From positions 124,001 through 188,000 of the forward strand of contig JAUWGH010000008.1 of NCBI GenBank assembly GCA_030606485.1: 64,000 nt of DNA, written 5' to 3'. The notes beneath the pieces were generated by a model that was not told where the DNA came from, ran no database searches, and worked only from the letters and a program-made list of their open reading frames with translations. This DNA comes from Promethearchaeota archaeon. GTDB lineage: Archaea; Asgardarchaeota; Lokiarchaeia; Sigyniarchaeales; SOKP01. The position numbers and the translations under genes are program-made. Each line of letters opens with the position of its first letter. Position 1 is the stretch's first letter. This document shows, piece by piece, positions 36,307 through 45,177 of the stretch.

Positions 36307-37905
36307 ATGCAAAAAATTCATAGAGCATTAATTAGCGTAAGCGACAAAACAGGAATTGTAGAATTTGCTAGGATCTTAGTTGATGAATTTGGAATAGAAA
36401 TATTATCTACAGGTGGAACGGGAAATCTATTAGAAAAAAACGGGATCATTTTTAAAAAAATTTCAGAATATACACAAACAGATGAAATGTTTGATGGTAG
36501 AGTTAAAACATTACATCCAAAGATTCAAGGTGGTATTTTATTTCGACGAGATATAGTTGATGATATGAAAGATGCTGAAAGATATAATATCCCCCCCATT
36601 GATTTAGTGGTCTGTAATTTATATCCATTTAAAGCCATAATTTCTAAGCCTAAATCTACTTTAACAGAAGCCTTAGAAATGATCGATATTGGAGGCCCAA
36701 CGATGATAAGGGCAGCCGCAAAAAATTATCCAGATGTAGCCGTTATTACTAATTCAAAAGATTATCCACTCATTATAAAAGAGCTAAGGGAAAATGAAGG
36801 AGCAATCAGTGAAAAAACTAGGGCCTTCCTAGCTCAAAAAGTTTTTACTATTATGGCAGAATATAACGCAAATATTGCAAATTATTTACAAAAAATCAAT
36901 TTCCCTGATAAAAAATTTGGAGATAATGTAATAAAAATATTTAAAAAAGTGTTTGATGTTAGATATGGAGAAAATTGGGATCAAGATGCTGCATTGTACA
37001 AGGATCTCTCAGCAGATTTTGGACTTCAAAATATTAAACAGATATCAGGAAAAGAAATCTCTTTCAATAATTATTTAGATATTGATGCATGCATGCAAGT
37101 TCTTTTAGAGCTTGGAATAAAAGATTACGTTTGTTCAATTTTTAAACATACAACTCCAAATGGAGTTGCAATAGATAGAAAAAGTCAATTGAATGCAGTA
37201 AAAAGAGCTTTTAACACCGATCCTTTATCTGCTTTTGGAGGAATTTGGGGATTAAATAAGGAATTAACAGTTGAGATTGCAGATTTTATTGTGAATCAAA
37301 AGAAAATTTTTGTAGAAGTCCTACTTGCACCAGCGTATGAAGAAGGTGCTTTAAAAATTCTTAAATCTAAAAAAAATATGAGAATTCTTGAATTCGGAGA
37401 TTTTTTAATCAAAAGAAAAAGTATATATAAAAATCCAGAAATAAGGAGTGTACTTGGAGGAGTTTTATTTCAAGATTATGATTTCGGTCCTATAATAAAA
37501 GAATGGAAAGTTGTTAGTGAAAGGAAAATCTCTATAGATGAAAAAAAAGCATTAATTTTTTCATATATAATATGTAAATATGCAAAATCAAATTCTGCTG
37601 TATTTGCGAAATGGGACCATGATGGAATTTATACTATTGGGATAGGAGCAGGGCAACAGAGCCGAGTTCATGTTGTTAATTTGGCGCATCAAAAAGCCTT
37701 AGAATTTAGGCATGACCTTTCAGGTAGTGTGATGGGTACAGATTCTTTTTTTCCTTTTCCGGATGGATTAGAAGCTGCAGTAAAAGCTGGTGCTATTGCA
37801 ATAATTAATCCAGGAGGATCCATTCGAGATAATGAAGTTATAAAAAAAGCAGATGAACTTAATTGCGGTTTAGTATTTTGTGGCAAACGAGTGTTTCGAC
37901 ATTAG
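36307..37905 (+). CDS. purH: Bifunctional AICAR formyltransferase/IMP cyclohydrolase
   Basis: A 532-residue PurH with an N-terminal IMP cyclohydrolase domain (DKTGIVEFAR, STGGTGNLL, FDGRVKTLHPKIQGG) and a C-terminal AICAR transformylase domain (FKHTTPNGVAI with the Lys-His pair, DPLSAFGGIWG, GAGQQSRVH, SFFPFPDGLEAAVKAG, INPGGSIRDNE, ending GKRVFRH). It makes the last two steps to IMP. Most archaea use the unrelated PurP and PurO, so a bacterial-type PurH suggests acquisition by transfer. It follows the IMPDH-like gene by about 100 bp. Confidence 0.94.
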   Translation: MQKIHRALISVSDKTGIVEFARILVDEFGIEILSTGGTGNLLEKNGIIFKKISEYTQTDEMFDGRVKTLHPKIQGGILFRRDIVDDMKDAERYNIPPIDLVVCNLYPFKAIISKPKSTLTEALEMIDIGGPTMIRAAAKNYPDVAVITNSKDYPLIIKELRENEGAISEKTRAFLAQKVFTIMAEYNANIANYLQKINFPDKKFGDNVIKIFKKVFDVRYGENWDQDAALYKDLSADFGLQNIKQISGKEISFNNYLDIDACMQVLLELGIKDYVCSIFKHTTPNGVAIDRKSQLNAVKRAFNTDPLSAFGGIWGLNKELTVEIADFIVNQKKIFVEVLLAPAYEEGALKILKSKKNMRILEFGDFLIKRKSIYKNPEIRSVLGGVLFQDYDFGPIIKEWKVVSERKISIDEKKALIFSYIICKYAKSNSAVFAKWDHDGIYTIGIGAGQQSRVHVVNLAHQKALEFRHDLSGSVMGTDSFFPFPDGLEAAVKAGAIAIINPGGSIRDNEVIKKADELNCGLVFCGKRVFRH

Positions 37906-38050
37906 AAAATATTATTCATTATTACATTATTAAAGCAATTAATTCAATTTTTTTAACAAACTCTAAAAATCAGTTTAAATAACTCTTAGATTAACTTGAA
38001 ATAAAAGTTTAAATAATTTACGGTGTAAATTAATAATGTTTAATAAAATA

Positions 38051-38060
38051 TTATATATAA
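38051..38060 (+). promoter_or_regulatory. TATA box of the small winged-helix gene
   Basis: TTATATATAA lies 36 bp before the ATG at 38096, placing transcription about 10 bp before the start. GAGGGTATTC just upstream of ATG is a plausible ribosome-binding signal. The box agrees with the archaeal TBP consensus. Confidence 0.55.
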
Positions 38061-38095
38061 TTAGGTAACTTTATTTTTTTGAGGGTATTCTCTCC

Positions 38096-38392
38096 ATGGA
38101 CTTCTTTATCGAAAATTTAAGAGAGACTGTTAGTGCTGTAAATAAAGTAATTGCCCGAAAGATTAGTTATGTTGATGTTAAGAGAATTAGAAAAACTATT
38201 AATATTAAATCCTCAAATAGGTCAAAAATCAATTTTATTTGGCGTTCTTTGAAAGTTCTTGAAAATCATGGAATCCTTAGATGCAGTGGAAGTAATAGCC
38301 CAAAAACCTATAAAATTATAAAAATGCAAAAAATAGATTTTGACAGTCTATTAGAAAAAGTTAAAGGAAAGAAGAAAGTTAATAAAGTATAA
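38096..38392 (+). CDS. Small winged-helix DNA-binding protein
   Basis: A 98-residue basic protein. The segment around NRSKINFIWRSLKVLENHGILRC looks like helix 3 plus the start of a wing, and SNSPKTYKIIKM continues as the wing strand; the tail is Lys-rich. This fits a stand-alone winged-helix regulator or chromatin-like protein. No target or effector site can be read. It has its own promoter with a clear TATA box and is separated by 189 bp from the next gene. Confidence 0.65.
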   Translation: MDFFIENLRETVSAVNKVIARKISYVDVKRIRKTINIKSSNRSKINFIWRSLKVLENHGILRCSGSNSPKTYKIIKMQKIDFDSLLEKVKGKKKVNKV

Positions 38393-38581
38393 ACCTACTT
38401 ATTTATATCCGATTTTTTAAAGATTTTTACTTTATTTTTAAAACTTAATAAGAAAATTTTATTTTTTTATAATTAAATACCATATCTAAGAGATTATTAT
38501 TTTTTAGTAGATACTGTATTGGTTAAAATTTAAAATTTTGAGTGAATAAAAAATAAAAGATTTAAAAATTTAAAGATAAAT

Positions 38582-41299
38582 ATGGTTATGGATATTAATC
38601 CTAATGATTTTATCGATAAAAATTTAATCAAAACTATTAATAAGCTAAATAAATTTATAGATAAGGTTAAAAAAGAGAAAATTAAGGAAATTATTGAAGA
38701 GTTAGAGCAATTTACAAAAGTTGAACATCTTAATGTTCAAGCTTTATATATTTTAAGTATTCTTGCGGAGAAATTTCCACAGCTTTTCGAGAGAAATAAT
38801 ATAGAATCTATTAAAATAAATCTGGATTCCAATAATGTAAAAGCAAAAATAAATACATTAATAATTATTGGATTTTATTTACGTGAAAACCTTAAAAAAG
38901 AAAAAGTATTAGTAAAAAGATTTCTAGACTATTTAAAAGACGATGAGGAAGAGATTGTTGAAAATATACTATTTTTTTTAAATTATTTTGCTGAAAATGA
39001 ACCGGATATTATTGAAAATAATAGCGATTTACTTTTAAATTTATTCTATACAGAGACGGATATTAATAAAATAAATATACTTTTAGAAATTATTGATAAG
39101 TTTAAACTAAGAAGTCTTTCAGTAATAATAAGAATTAGAGATATATTACAATTTTTAATTCAAACCTATGACAATGAATATATATTAAAGAAAGCAATTG
39201 AAATTCTCTCAAAATTTATTTCTGAAGTAAAAAATATTAAATACTCTAAAAAAAAAAAGAGAAATATATTAGAAATAATTGCAAAGAAAATTCTACTGAA
39301 AAGATATAATTTAATCATTAAAAATGGAAATCTAGAAAATATAATTAATGATTTCAAAAAAAAAATAAAAAATACAATAAAAAATGAGAATATATATTAT
39401 TGCTACATAAAGGATAAAGAGAAACTATTTTTTATTGAATTTGAAAAATCTAAAATCTTACACTTTTTAGAAAATAAACGGGTATCTCTTAAGGAGCTAC
39501 TAGAAGTCTTATCTGAAGTAATCGAAAACACTTCACAATTAAAGTTATTTCTGTTAAATTTGATTCAATTTAAATTAATAAAAGGATATGTTTCTGAGTT
39601 TTATTTTTACTCTTATGGTTATGTAAAAACAAATATATTAACCAATATCGTGGATAAAGGCTTTATTGATTTAACTGAGTATAAGCATATTGAACCCAAT
39701 TTTATTGAATTAATTCTTGAGGATATAAAATCTGAATTAAAATATACATTATTATATAATAAATCTAAGAAGGTTGTTTACTCTCTCAAAAAGATTATTG
39801 AAGATATTTCTCATTTAGCCTCAAAAGAAAGTGTTATAAATCTGAAACTGTATCACGGATTATTTGATGATAATAATTTTCTAAAAATTATAAAGAAACT
39901 TCCCAAAGGTTATTTAACAGATTATCATATAAGAACAAATTGGCTAACTAATGTTGGAAAAACAAAAATAGTAAATGAATTTGAGAACTCTAAAAAAATC
40001 GGTTTTTTTGATAAGAAGAAGATTAGTGAAAAATTGAGTATTCCTGAAATTCTTCTTGATTCATTTATCAATTCAATTTTAAATTCACAATTAGGTTTTT
40101 GGGATAAATTTCAAGAAATTTTCTATTATTCTAAATATATTCAAGACCAAATAGATAAATTTAGAACCGTTACCGATGAGAAGATAAAAAATCAAAAAAT
40201 TTATTCTTTAGCACAGAAGTTAAATATAGATCAAGACCAAATTCAATTGAAAATTAATGAAGAAATTCAGAAATTTGGTGAAAAAATTAAAAGCAAAGGA
40301 GAAATAAGTATTTCGGAATATATGGATAAAATGGGGATGGATTCTAAAAGATTTTTTAATTTTATTAACAGTTTAAATATTACTTATTTCAAAAAAGGCG
40401 ATTTACTTTACTTAAATGAGGATAAAATATTAGATATAAAAAATGAAGTTAGAAAACAGATAAAGCTTCAATCGAAATCTCAATCTCAACTAATTTTAGG
40501 GAATTTTAATATAAAACAATCAATCGTCAAAGAAATTATTGAAGATTTAGAACAATCAGAGAATTTAAAAGGAATTTTTTGTGAAGAAGGGAATCAAATA
40601 ATTTTTTATACTAAGAAGGGAATTAATAACAAAATTCTGGAATCTACCGATATTTTCTTTATAGATGAATTATTTCCTGGGAAGAAATTGACGGATGATA
40701 AGTATATATTGATTGAGAATATTATAAAATCTCTGATTAAAAATAAAACTCTTATTGGAACATATGATGAATCGAATCGCAATTTTATAAGTTCTGATAT
40801 TGAATTTTCAACGAGTTATAATGATGCTATTAACCAATTCGTAAATTTAATTGAATATTATTGTACTATATTTGAAAGGACATTTAAATCTATTAGGAGT
40901 ATATTAATAAAAGATAATGAGATAATTAGACCAGCTGAAATTACTTTATTACAAAATTCTTTTGATGAATTAATAAAATCTTATGTACGTTGGCGCTCTC
41001 AAATAAGTATAATGAAATCTAAACAAACATCTATTTTTTTGAAACAACAAAGCATATATTCAAAAAAAGAATTTGAACTTTTATCTGAAGAGGAGAAAAA
41101 TGAAATTAAAGATTTCAAAGAAGAACAACGGATTAAAGAGGCAGAAGATATTTTTAATGCGTGGGTAAAATTATTTAAAGAATTAGAATTAAATTATGGA
41201 AAATTAATATTTTATCAAAAAAAAATGTTAATTAATCCAGATGATAAGGAAACTAGAAAAAAATTGAAAGAACTCTACGATTTTCTAGATTTGAAATAA
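38582..41299 (+). CDS. Large protein with HEAT-like N-terminus and winged-helix modules, unknown function
   Basis: A 905-residue protein extremely rich in Ile, Lys, Glu and Asn. Residues about 20-230 contain paired amphipathic helices (for instance VQALYILSILAEKFP and IENNSDLLLNLF) like HEAT/ARM repeats. The middle has segments such as KGEISISEYMDKMGMDSKRF and KGDLLYLNE that look like successive winged-helix domains. The C-terminal 180 residues are mostly helical and charged. No catalytic motif, zinc site or membrane helix is seen. Scaffold-like architecture recalls eukaryotic PCI or UFL1-type proteins, but I cannot claim homology. An ATG six bases downstream of 38582 is an alternative start. 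Confidence 0.7.
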   Translation: MVMDINPNDFIDKNLIKTINKLNKFIDKVKKEKIKEIIEELEQFTKVEHLNVQALYILSILAEKFPQLFERNNIESIKINLDSNNVKAKINTLIIIGFYLRENLKKEKVLVKRFLDYLKDDEEEIVENILFFLNYFAENEPDIIENNSDLLLNLFYTETDINKINILLEIIDKFKLRSLSVIIRIRDILQFLIQTYDNEYILKKAIEILSKFISEVKNIKYSKKKKRNILEIIAKKILLKRYNLIIKNGNLENIINDFKKKIKNTIKNENIYYCYIKDKEKLFFIEFEKSKILHFLENKRVSLKELLEVLSEVIENTSQLKLFLLNLIQFKLIKGYVSEFYFYSYGYVKTNILTNIVDKGFIDLTEYKHIEPNFIELILEDIKSELKYTLLYNKSKKVVYSLKKIIEDISHLASKESVINLKLYHGLFDDNNFLKIIKKLPKGYLTDYHIRTNWLTNVGKTKIVNEFENSKKIGFFDKKKISEKLSIPEILLDSFINSILNSQLGFWDKFQEIFYYSKYIQDQIDKFRTVTDEKIKNQKIYSLAQKLNIDQDQIQLKINEEIQKFGEKIKSKGEISISEYMDKMGMDSKRFFNFINSLNITYFKKGDLLYLNEDKILDIKNEVRKQIKLQSKSQSQLILGNFNIKQSIVKEIIEDLEQSENLKGIFCEEGNQIIFYTKKGINNKILESTDIFFIDELFPGKKLTDDKYILIENIIKSLIKNKTLIGTYDESNRNFISSDIEFSTSYNDAINQFVNLIEYYCTIFERTFKSIRSILIKDNEIIRPAEITLLQNSFDELIKSYVRWRSQISIMKSKQTSIFLKQQSIYSKKEFELLSEEEKNEIKDFKEEQRIKEAEDIFNAWVKLFKELELNYGKLIFYQKKMLINPDDKETRKKLKELYDFLDLK

Positions 41300-41321
41300 A
41301 CTTATTTATATAAATTTAGTA

Positions 41322-42131
41322 TTAGTTTATAAAATTAATCAAATCTGAGATTTTATTCAAAATAATATCTGGTTTAATTTCTGATTTTTCAATCATTTCT
41401 CGTGTAGTTTCTCCCGATAATACACAAATAGTAGATACTCCAGCCTTTATTCCCATTTTTATATCTGTATATAACCGATCTCCAACAATTACTGCATCAT
41501 TTGGAGAAATTCCTAACTCTCTTAATTTAAATAGAAGCATTTCTTTATTGGGTTTTCCAAAAATTTTAGGTTTCTTTCCAGTTGCCTCATATAGCAGAGA
41601 AATTATTGCTCCTGCATCAGGGATATATCCTTTTTTTGTGGGACATACTTTATCAGGATGAGTAGCGATAAAAGGAATGTTATTTTGTAAGAAATATGAA
41701 GCTTTTACTAATTTCTCATATGTAAGTTCTTTATCGAAACCTAAAACAACAATTTCTGGATCCTTATCCGTAATTTCAAATCCTTTTTCAATAAATTCGG
41801 ATTGTAATGATTTTGTGCCAAGAAGAAATATTTTCTTAACATTTTCTTTTTTTAAAAAATAAATCGTTGGATGTGTTGAAATAATAACATCTTCAATACT
41901 TACATCTAAACCTAACTTATTTAATTTTAGAACATATTCTTTAGTAGAAATACTTGAATTATTTGATAAAAAAAAGAATCTCTTATTGAAGATTTTCATT
42001 AATTTTATTAATTCTTGAACTCCTTCAAATAAAATATCTTCTAAATAAAGAGTACCGTCTAAATCAAAAAAAAATACCTTCTTTTTTCTCAAAAACTCTA
42101 AATTTATACTGAAATTGGTTTTTTTTATCAT
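41322..42131 (-). CDS. HAD-superfamily phosphatase (NagD/phosphoglycolate phosphatase type)
   Basis: A 269-residue HAD hydrolase of the NagD-like class IIA type. Motif I is FFDLDGTLYLE (Asp23, Asp25), motif II FFLSNNSS, motif III Lys in FGKPNKEML, and motif IV VGDRLYTDI. The large C2 cap domain is between motifs II and III. It dephosphorylates a small phosphate ester; substrates of this class include 2-phosphoglycolate, p-nitrophenyl phosphate and nucleotide or sugar phosphates. Its stop lies 22 nt from the stop of the convergent 905-residue protein. Confidence 0.9.
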   Translation of the reverse strand: MIKKTNFSINLEFLRKKKVFFFDLDGTLYLEDILFEGVQELIKLMKIFNKRFFFLSNNSSISTKEYVLKLNKLGLDVSIEDVIISTHPTIYFLKKENVKKIFLLGTKSLQSEFIEKGFEITDKDPEIVVLGFDKELTYEKLVKASYFLQNNIPFIATHPDKVCPTKKGYIPDAGAIISLLYEATGKKPKIFGKPNKEMLLFKLRELGISPNDAVIVGDRLYTDIKMGIKAGVSTICVLSGETTREMIEKSEIKPDIILNKISDLINFIN

Positions 42132-42481
42132 TTATGTATATTAAATTCTTTTCACTTATATAGACTTACAAGGAAATTTTCAAAATTTTATAATTAAACA
42201 ACTATAAAAATCTAAAAAGTAGAATTTTCTTATGCTGGGTCTTATTAAGATTGATATAATTTTTACTTTAGATAAATCAATATTTGTACTATTAAAAATT
42301 TCAATTAGTCTTTTTATAATCATATAAAATTTTTAAAATTTTTTCCAATATTTATTTTTCTTATTTATTTTAAGAATATTAAAAATAATTATAACTAATT
42401 TTAAATAAAAGTTAATTTCCAATATTCAATAAAGAAATTCATCATTTTAATATGGTTATTTATAGAATAATGGTTTTCATC
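42132..42481. other. Intergenic region between HAD and E2/RING-like genes
   Basis: A 350-bp AT-rich stretch between two minus-strand genes. It presumably contains the promoter of the HAD gene on its left and the end of the transcript from the right. Long A/T tracts are present, but I see no coding frame or clear structured RNA. Confidence 0.5.
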
Positions 42482-44167
42482 TTACGGTATCATATGTGGA
42501 GGTGGGGTTTTTAAACAAAATCCACATTTACCAAATGAAGAAATTGTTTGATCCCAACAATGTTTATGATATAATCTTTCACAATACGGACATTCCGTTC
42601 GACATTGATTACCATCAGCAGATGCAATAGGTAGTTTACAGGTACCGTCAGGACATTGAATTTGATGACAAATTACACATGAAATAACCGATACTTCAAA
42701 AATCTTTTTAGATATTGCGTTAAATAAATCAATCAGATATGTAAAAGGAGTCCAGTCATCAAAAAATTGCTGAATAGATGCTTCAAGTTTCTTTTTTATT
42801 GGCTCATGGATCTCATCTTCAAATTCATTTAATACTTTAAGTTCGGGAGGATTCATAGGATAATTTGGGGGTAAAATTGCTTGAAATTCAAAAATTATAT
42901 TCTCGGTTTTCATTTTACCTTTCATTTTCAGATTAATTGTATTTGTGAAAGCGTCAAATTGAAGCTCATCAATGCCACCTTTTAACAAATTAATCTCAAA
43001 ATTTACTCTCGAATTTTTATCAACTAACCAAGATATTTCTCTTAAAATATCCACTACTTCTGATTGTTTAGGTATCCAACTCTTGATTGAGTCTAACTTA
43101 GAAGGAGAAGTTTGTATTAAACTATTTAATTCTGGGCTATATTGCAAAACGGGTGGGTTTGGATATTTGCTAATATCTATCTCTAAATTATATTCTTTAA
43201 ATCCATAGGTAAGTAAATGAACATTCAACTTTGAAATATTTCCCTCTATTGATTCAGCTTGATATTCTCCTGATATTTTTTTACATTGAACTTCAATATC
43301 TTTTATAAAAAATAATTTACTTTCGATTTCTCTTATTAACTCTGCAATATGTGGGGGTGATTTTGAGTTCCATTTTTTAAGCAAATCAAGTTCTTTCTCT
43401 GGTTCTCCCAAAAGATTAATTACTTTTTCTGGAAATGTAACAATGGGTTTTTTGGGGTAGTCATTAAAATCAATCCCGATGATAAATGTTTTTTCTAAAG
43501 TAATTGTGAGATATACGTCGATATATGCTTTATTTTTACCTTTTTGATCAATTGGATATTCCATTTGGATTAATCCTAATTCTGTAGTGACTTCTAAAGG
43601 CATAGTAAATGTTTCTTCAGTAAAAGATTGCGTTTCTGGTTTTAGGGGTTGAAATGATTCTTCTTTTGGTTTTTCTTCTTCATAATAGTCAGGAGTAATG
43701 AATGAGTCTTGCTGAAGAGAAAGTTCTTCTGCAGGATATTTGGAATAATCTGGAGTAATATACTCTTCTGATTTCTGGGATTCTTCGTTAAATTTCTGCT
43801 CTAAAACAGATTGTTCAACAATTGGTTGAATGGGAGCTAAATCTTCTTCAATTTTTGCTGTTCCACTTAAAGTACTTTGAATTTTTCCTTTTAATTCTTT
43901 TATTATATCAACAACTCTTAAATCAGGAGTCCAATTTTTCATGTTATCAAGATTTATATCTCCTAATAAATCTTTTATTTCTTGATGAAGTATTATTTGA
44001 GGAGGGGCATGAGGAAATGTTTCATCAAATTTCACCTCTATAATGAATTTTTGTTCTGAGGTTTCATATACTGCTCCATATAAATGAGCAATATTTCCAG
44101 ATACCATCCAAAAAGAAAATTGTGATGCAATAATTTGAGCTTCTTTTAAAATTCTCTGCTTTTCCAT
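42482..44167 (-). CDS. Four E2/RWD-like domains fused to a RING/PHD-like zinc finger
   Basis: The 561-residue protein contains four similar units at about 5-100, 195-287, 291-385 and 388-490. Each has a proline-rich turn (FPHAPP 51-56, YPKKP 237-241, YPNPP 335-339, YPMNPP 436-441), a short hydrophobic strand, and a later K/N/S/D-W-x-P/S turn before a helix, which is the UBC/RWD-fold layout. None has the HPN-plus-Cys of active E2 enzymes, so they look like UEV/RWD-type non-catalytic domains. An acidic, low-complexity linker spans 105-190. The end is a C4HC3-like cross-brace: C497-x2-C500, C526-x2-C529-x4-H534-x2-C537-x10-C548-x2-C551, with extra C505, C510 and C522. The fusion suggests a scaffold or E3-like protein of an Asgard ubiquitin-type system. 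Domain calls are by eye. Confidence 0.72.
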   Translation of the reverse strand: MEKQRILKEAQIIASQFSFWMVSGNIAHLYGAVYETSEQKFIIEVKFDETFPHAPPQIILHQEIKDLLGDINLDNMKNWTPDLRVVDIIKELKGKIQSTLSGTAKIEEDLAPIQPIVEQSVLEQKFNEESQKSEEYITPDYSKYPAEELSLQQDSFITPDYYEEEKPKEESFQPLKPETQSFTEETFTMPLEVTTELGLIQMEYPIDQKGKNKAYIDVYLTITLEKTFIIGIDFNDYPKKPIVTFPEKVINLLGEPEKELDLLKKWNSKSPPHIAELIREIESKLFFIKDIEVQCKKISGEYQAESIEGNISKLNVHLLTYGFKEYNLEIDISKYPNPPVLQYSPELNSLIQTSPSKLDSIKSWIPKQSEVVDILREISWLVDKNSRVNFEINLLKGGIDELQFDAFTNTINLKMKGKMKTENIIFEFQAILPPNYPMNPPELKVLNEFEDEIHEPIKKKLEASIQQFFDDWTPFTYLIDLFNAISKKIFEVSVISCVICHQIQCPDGTCKLPIASADGNQCRTECPYCERLYHKHCWDQTISSFGKCGFCLKTPPPHMIP

Positions 44168-44247
44168 AATCGATCAAAAAATTATCTTTAGATTCACTAA
44201 TTATGTATTAAAATCGAACTTCTGGAATAAAAATATATGTAAAATAA

Positions 44248-45147
44248 CTATAAATTTTTATGCTCTTTCATAAAATTGAGACCCTCATCTAAATCTAAAA
44301 CTTTTAATTTATTTCCCAATATTTTTTTAAGCTTGGATATATTGAGTGAAGCATTTTTTGGTCTAATGGCTTTTTGTTTAAAAAATTTAATTGGTTGGAT
44401 TAAATTTTGTGAAAAATTAAAAACTTCAGCACATTTTACTGCCATTTCATATCGATTGAGAGCACAATCTCCAACAGTATGAATAATTTCTGATTTATTA
44501 TGATCAATTAAATGTAATAAAATTTCTGCTAAGTTATTTGCTAAAGTTGGAGAATTTATTTGATTAGTAATAATTTTTATTTTATTACCATTTTCTAGAT
44601 TATTTAATATCCAAGTTATGAAATTCTTCCTATGTGGATACCAACCATACAAAACAGCAGTTCTGCAAATTATATAATCAATTCCTGCATTTGTAATGCG
44701 TTTTTCACCTTCAAATTTCGTTTTCGCATAGTAGTTTAATGGCTTAGGGTCTTCAGTTTCTGAATAATCTCCTTTTTTGCCATCAAAAACAAAATCTGTT
44801 GAGAGGAATATTATTTTTGAATTTATTTTTTTGCATCCTAAAGCTACATTTTCAGGACCAAGAATATTTAGATCATGAGCAAATCTCTTCTTATCTTCGC
44901 ATTCATCAACATTGGTATAGGCTGCAGTTAAAATAACAGTATTTGGGTTTATTTTTTTAATAGTCTCTATAGTTTTTTCCCTATTTGTAATATCAATTCT
45001 CTTAAAATCAATCTCTTTTGGGATTCTATTGTTTTGAATGTCTGAAGCAATTGGAATAAATTTATGGTTGTAATTTTCATTTTGAATATAGTGAATTAAT
45101 TTACTCCCTAAGAACCCATTTGCTCCTATTATTAAAACTTTCTGCAA
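44248..45147 (-). CDS. rfbD: dTDP-4-dehydrorhamnose reductase family protein
   Basis: A 299-residue short-chain dehydrogenase/reductase of the RmlD type. The N-terminal NAD(P) loop is GANGFLGSKLI, DITNREKTIETI follows, and TDFVFDGKKGDYSETEDPKPLNYYAKTKFEGE, read in parts, contains the catalytic Tyr-x3-Lys (YAKTK). It reduces dTDP-4-dehydro-6-deoxy-L-mannose to dTDP-L-rhamnose, or a related deoxysugar. It is the last gene of a four-gene nucleotide-sugar cluster in the order rfbA, rfbC-like, rfbB, rfbD on the minus strand. Confidence 0.88.
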   Translation of the reverse strand: MQKVLIIGANGFLGSKLIHYIQNENYNHKFIPIASDIQNNRIPKEIDFKRIDITNREKTIETIKKINPNTVILTAAYTNVDECEDKKRFAHDLNILGPENVALGCKKINSKIIFLSTDFVFDGKKGDYSETEDPKPLNYYAKTKFEGEKRITNAGIDYIICRTAVLYGWYPHRKNFITWILNNLENGNKIKIITNQINSPTLANNLAEILLHLIDHNKSEIIHTVGDCALNRYEMAVKCAEVFNFSQNLIQPIKFFKQKAIRPKNASLNISKLKKILGNKLKVLDLDEGLNFMKEHKNL

Positions 45148-45177
45148 GATTTCTTAAAACCAATTTTTTTAAAATAT

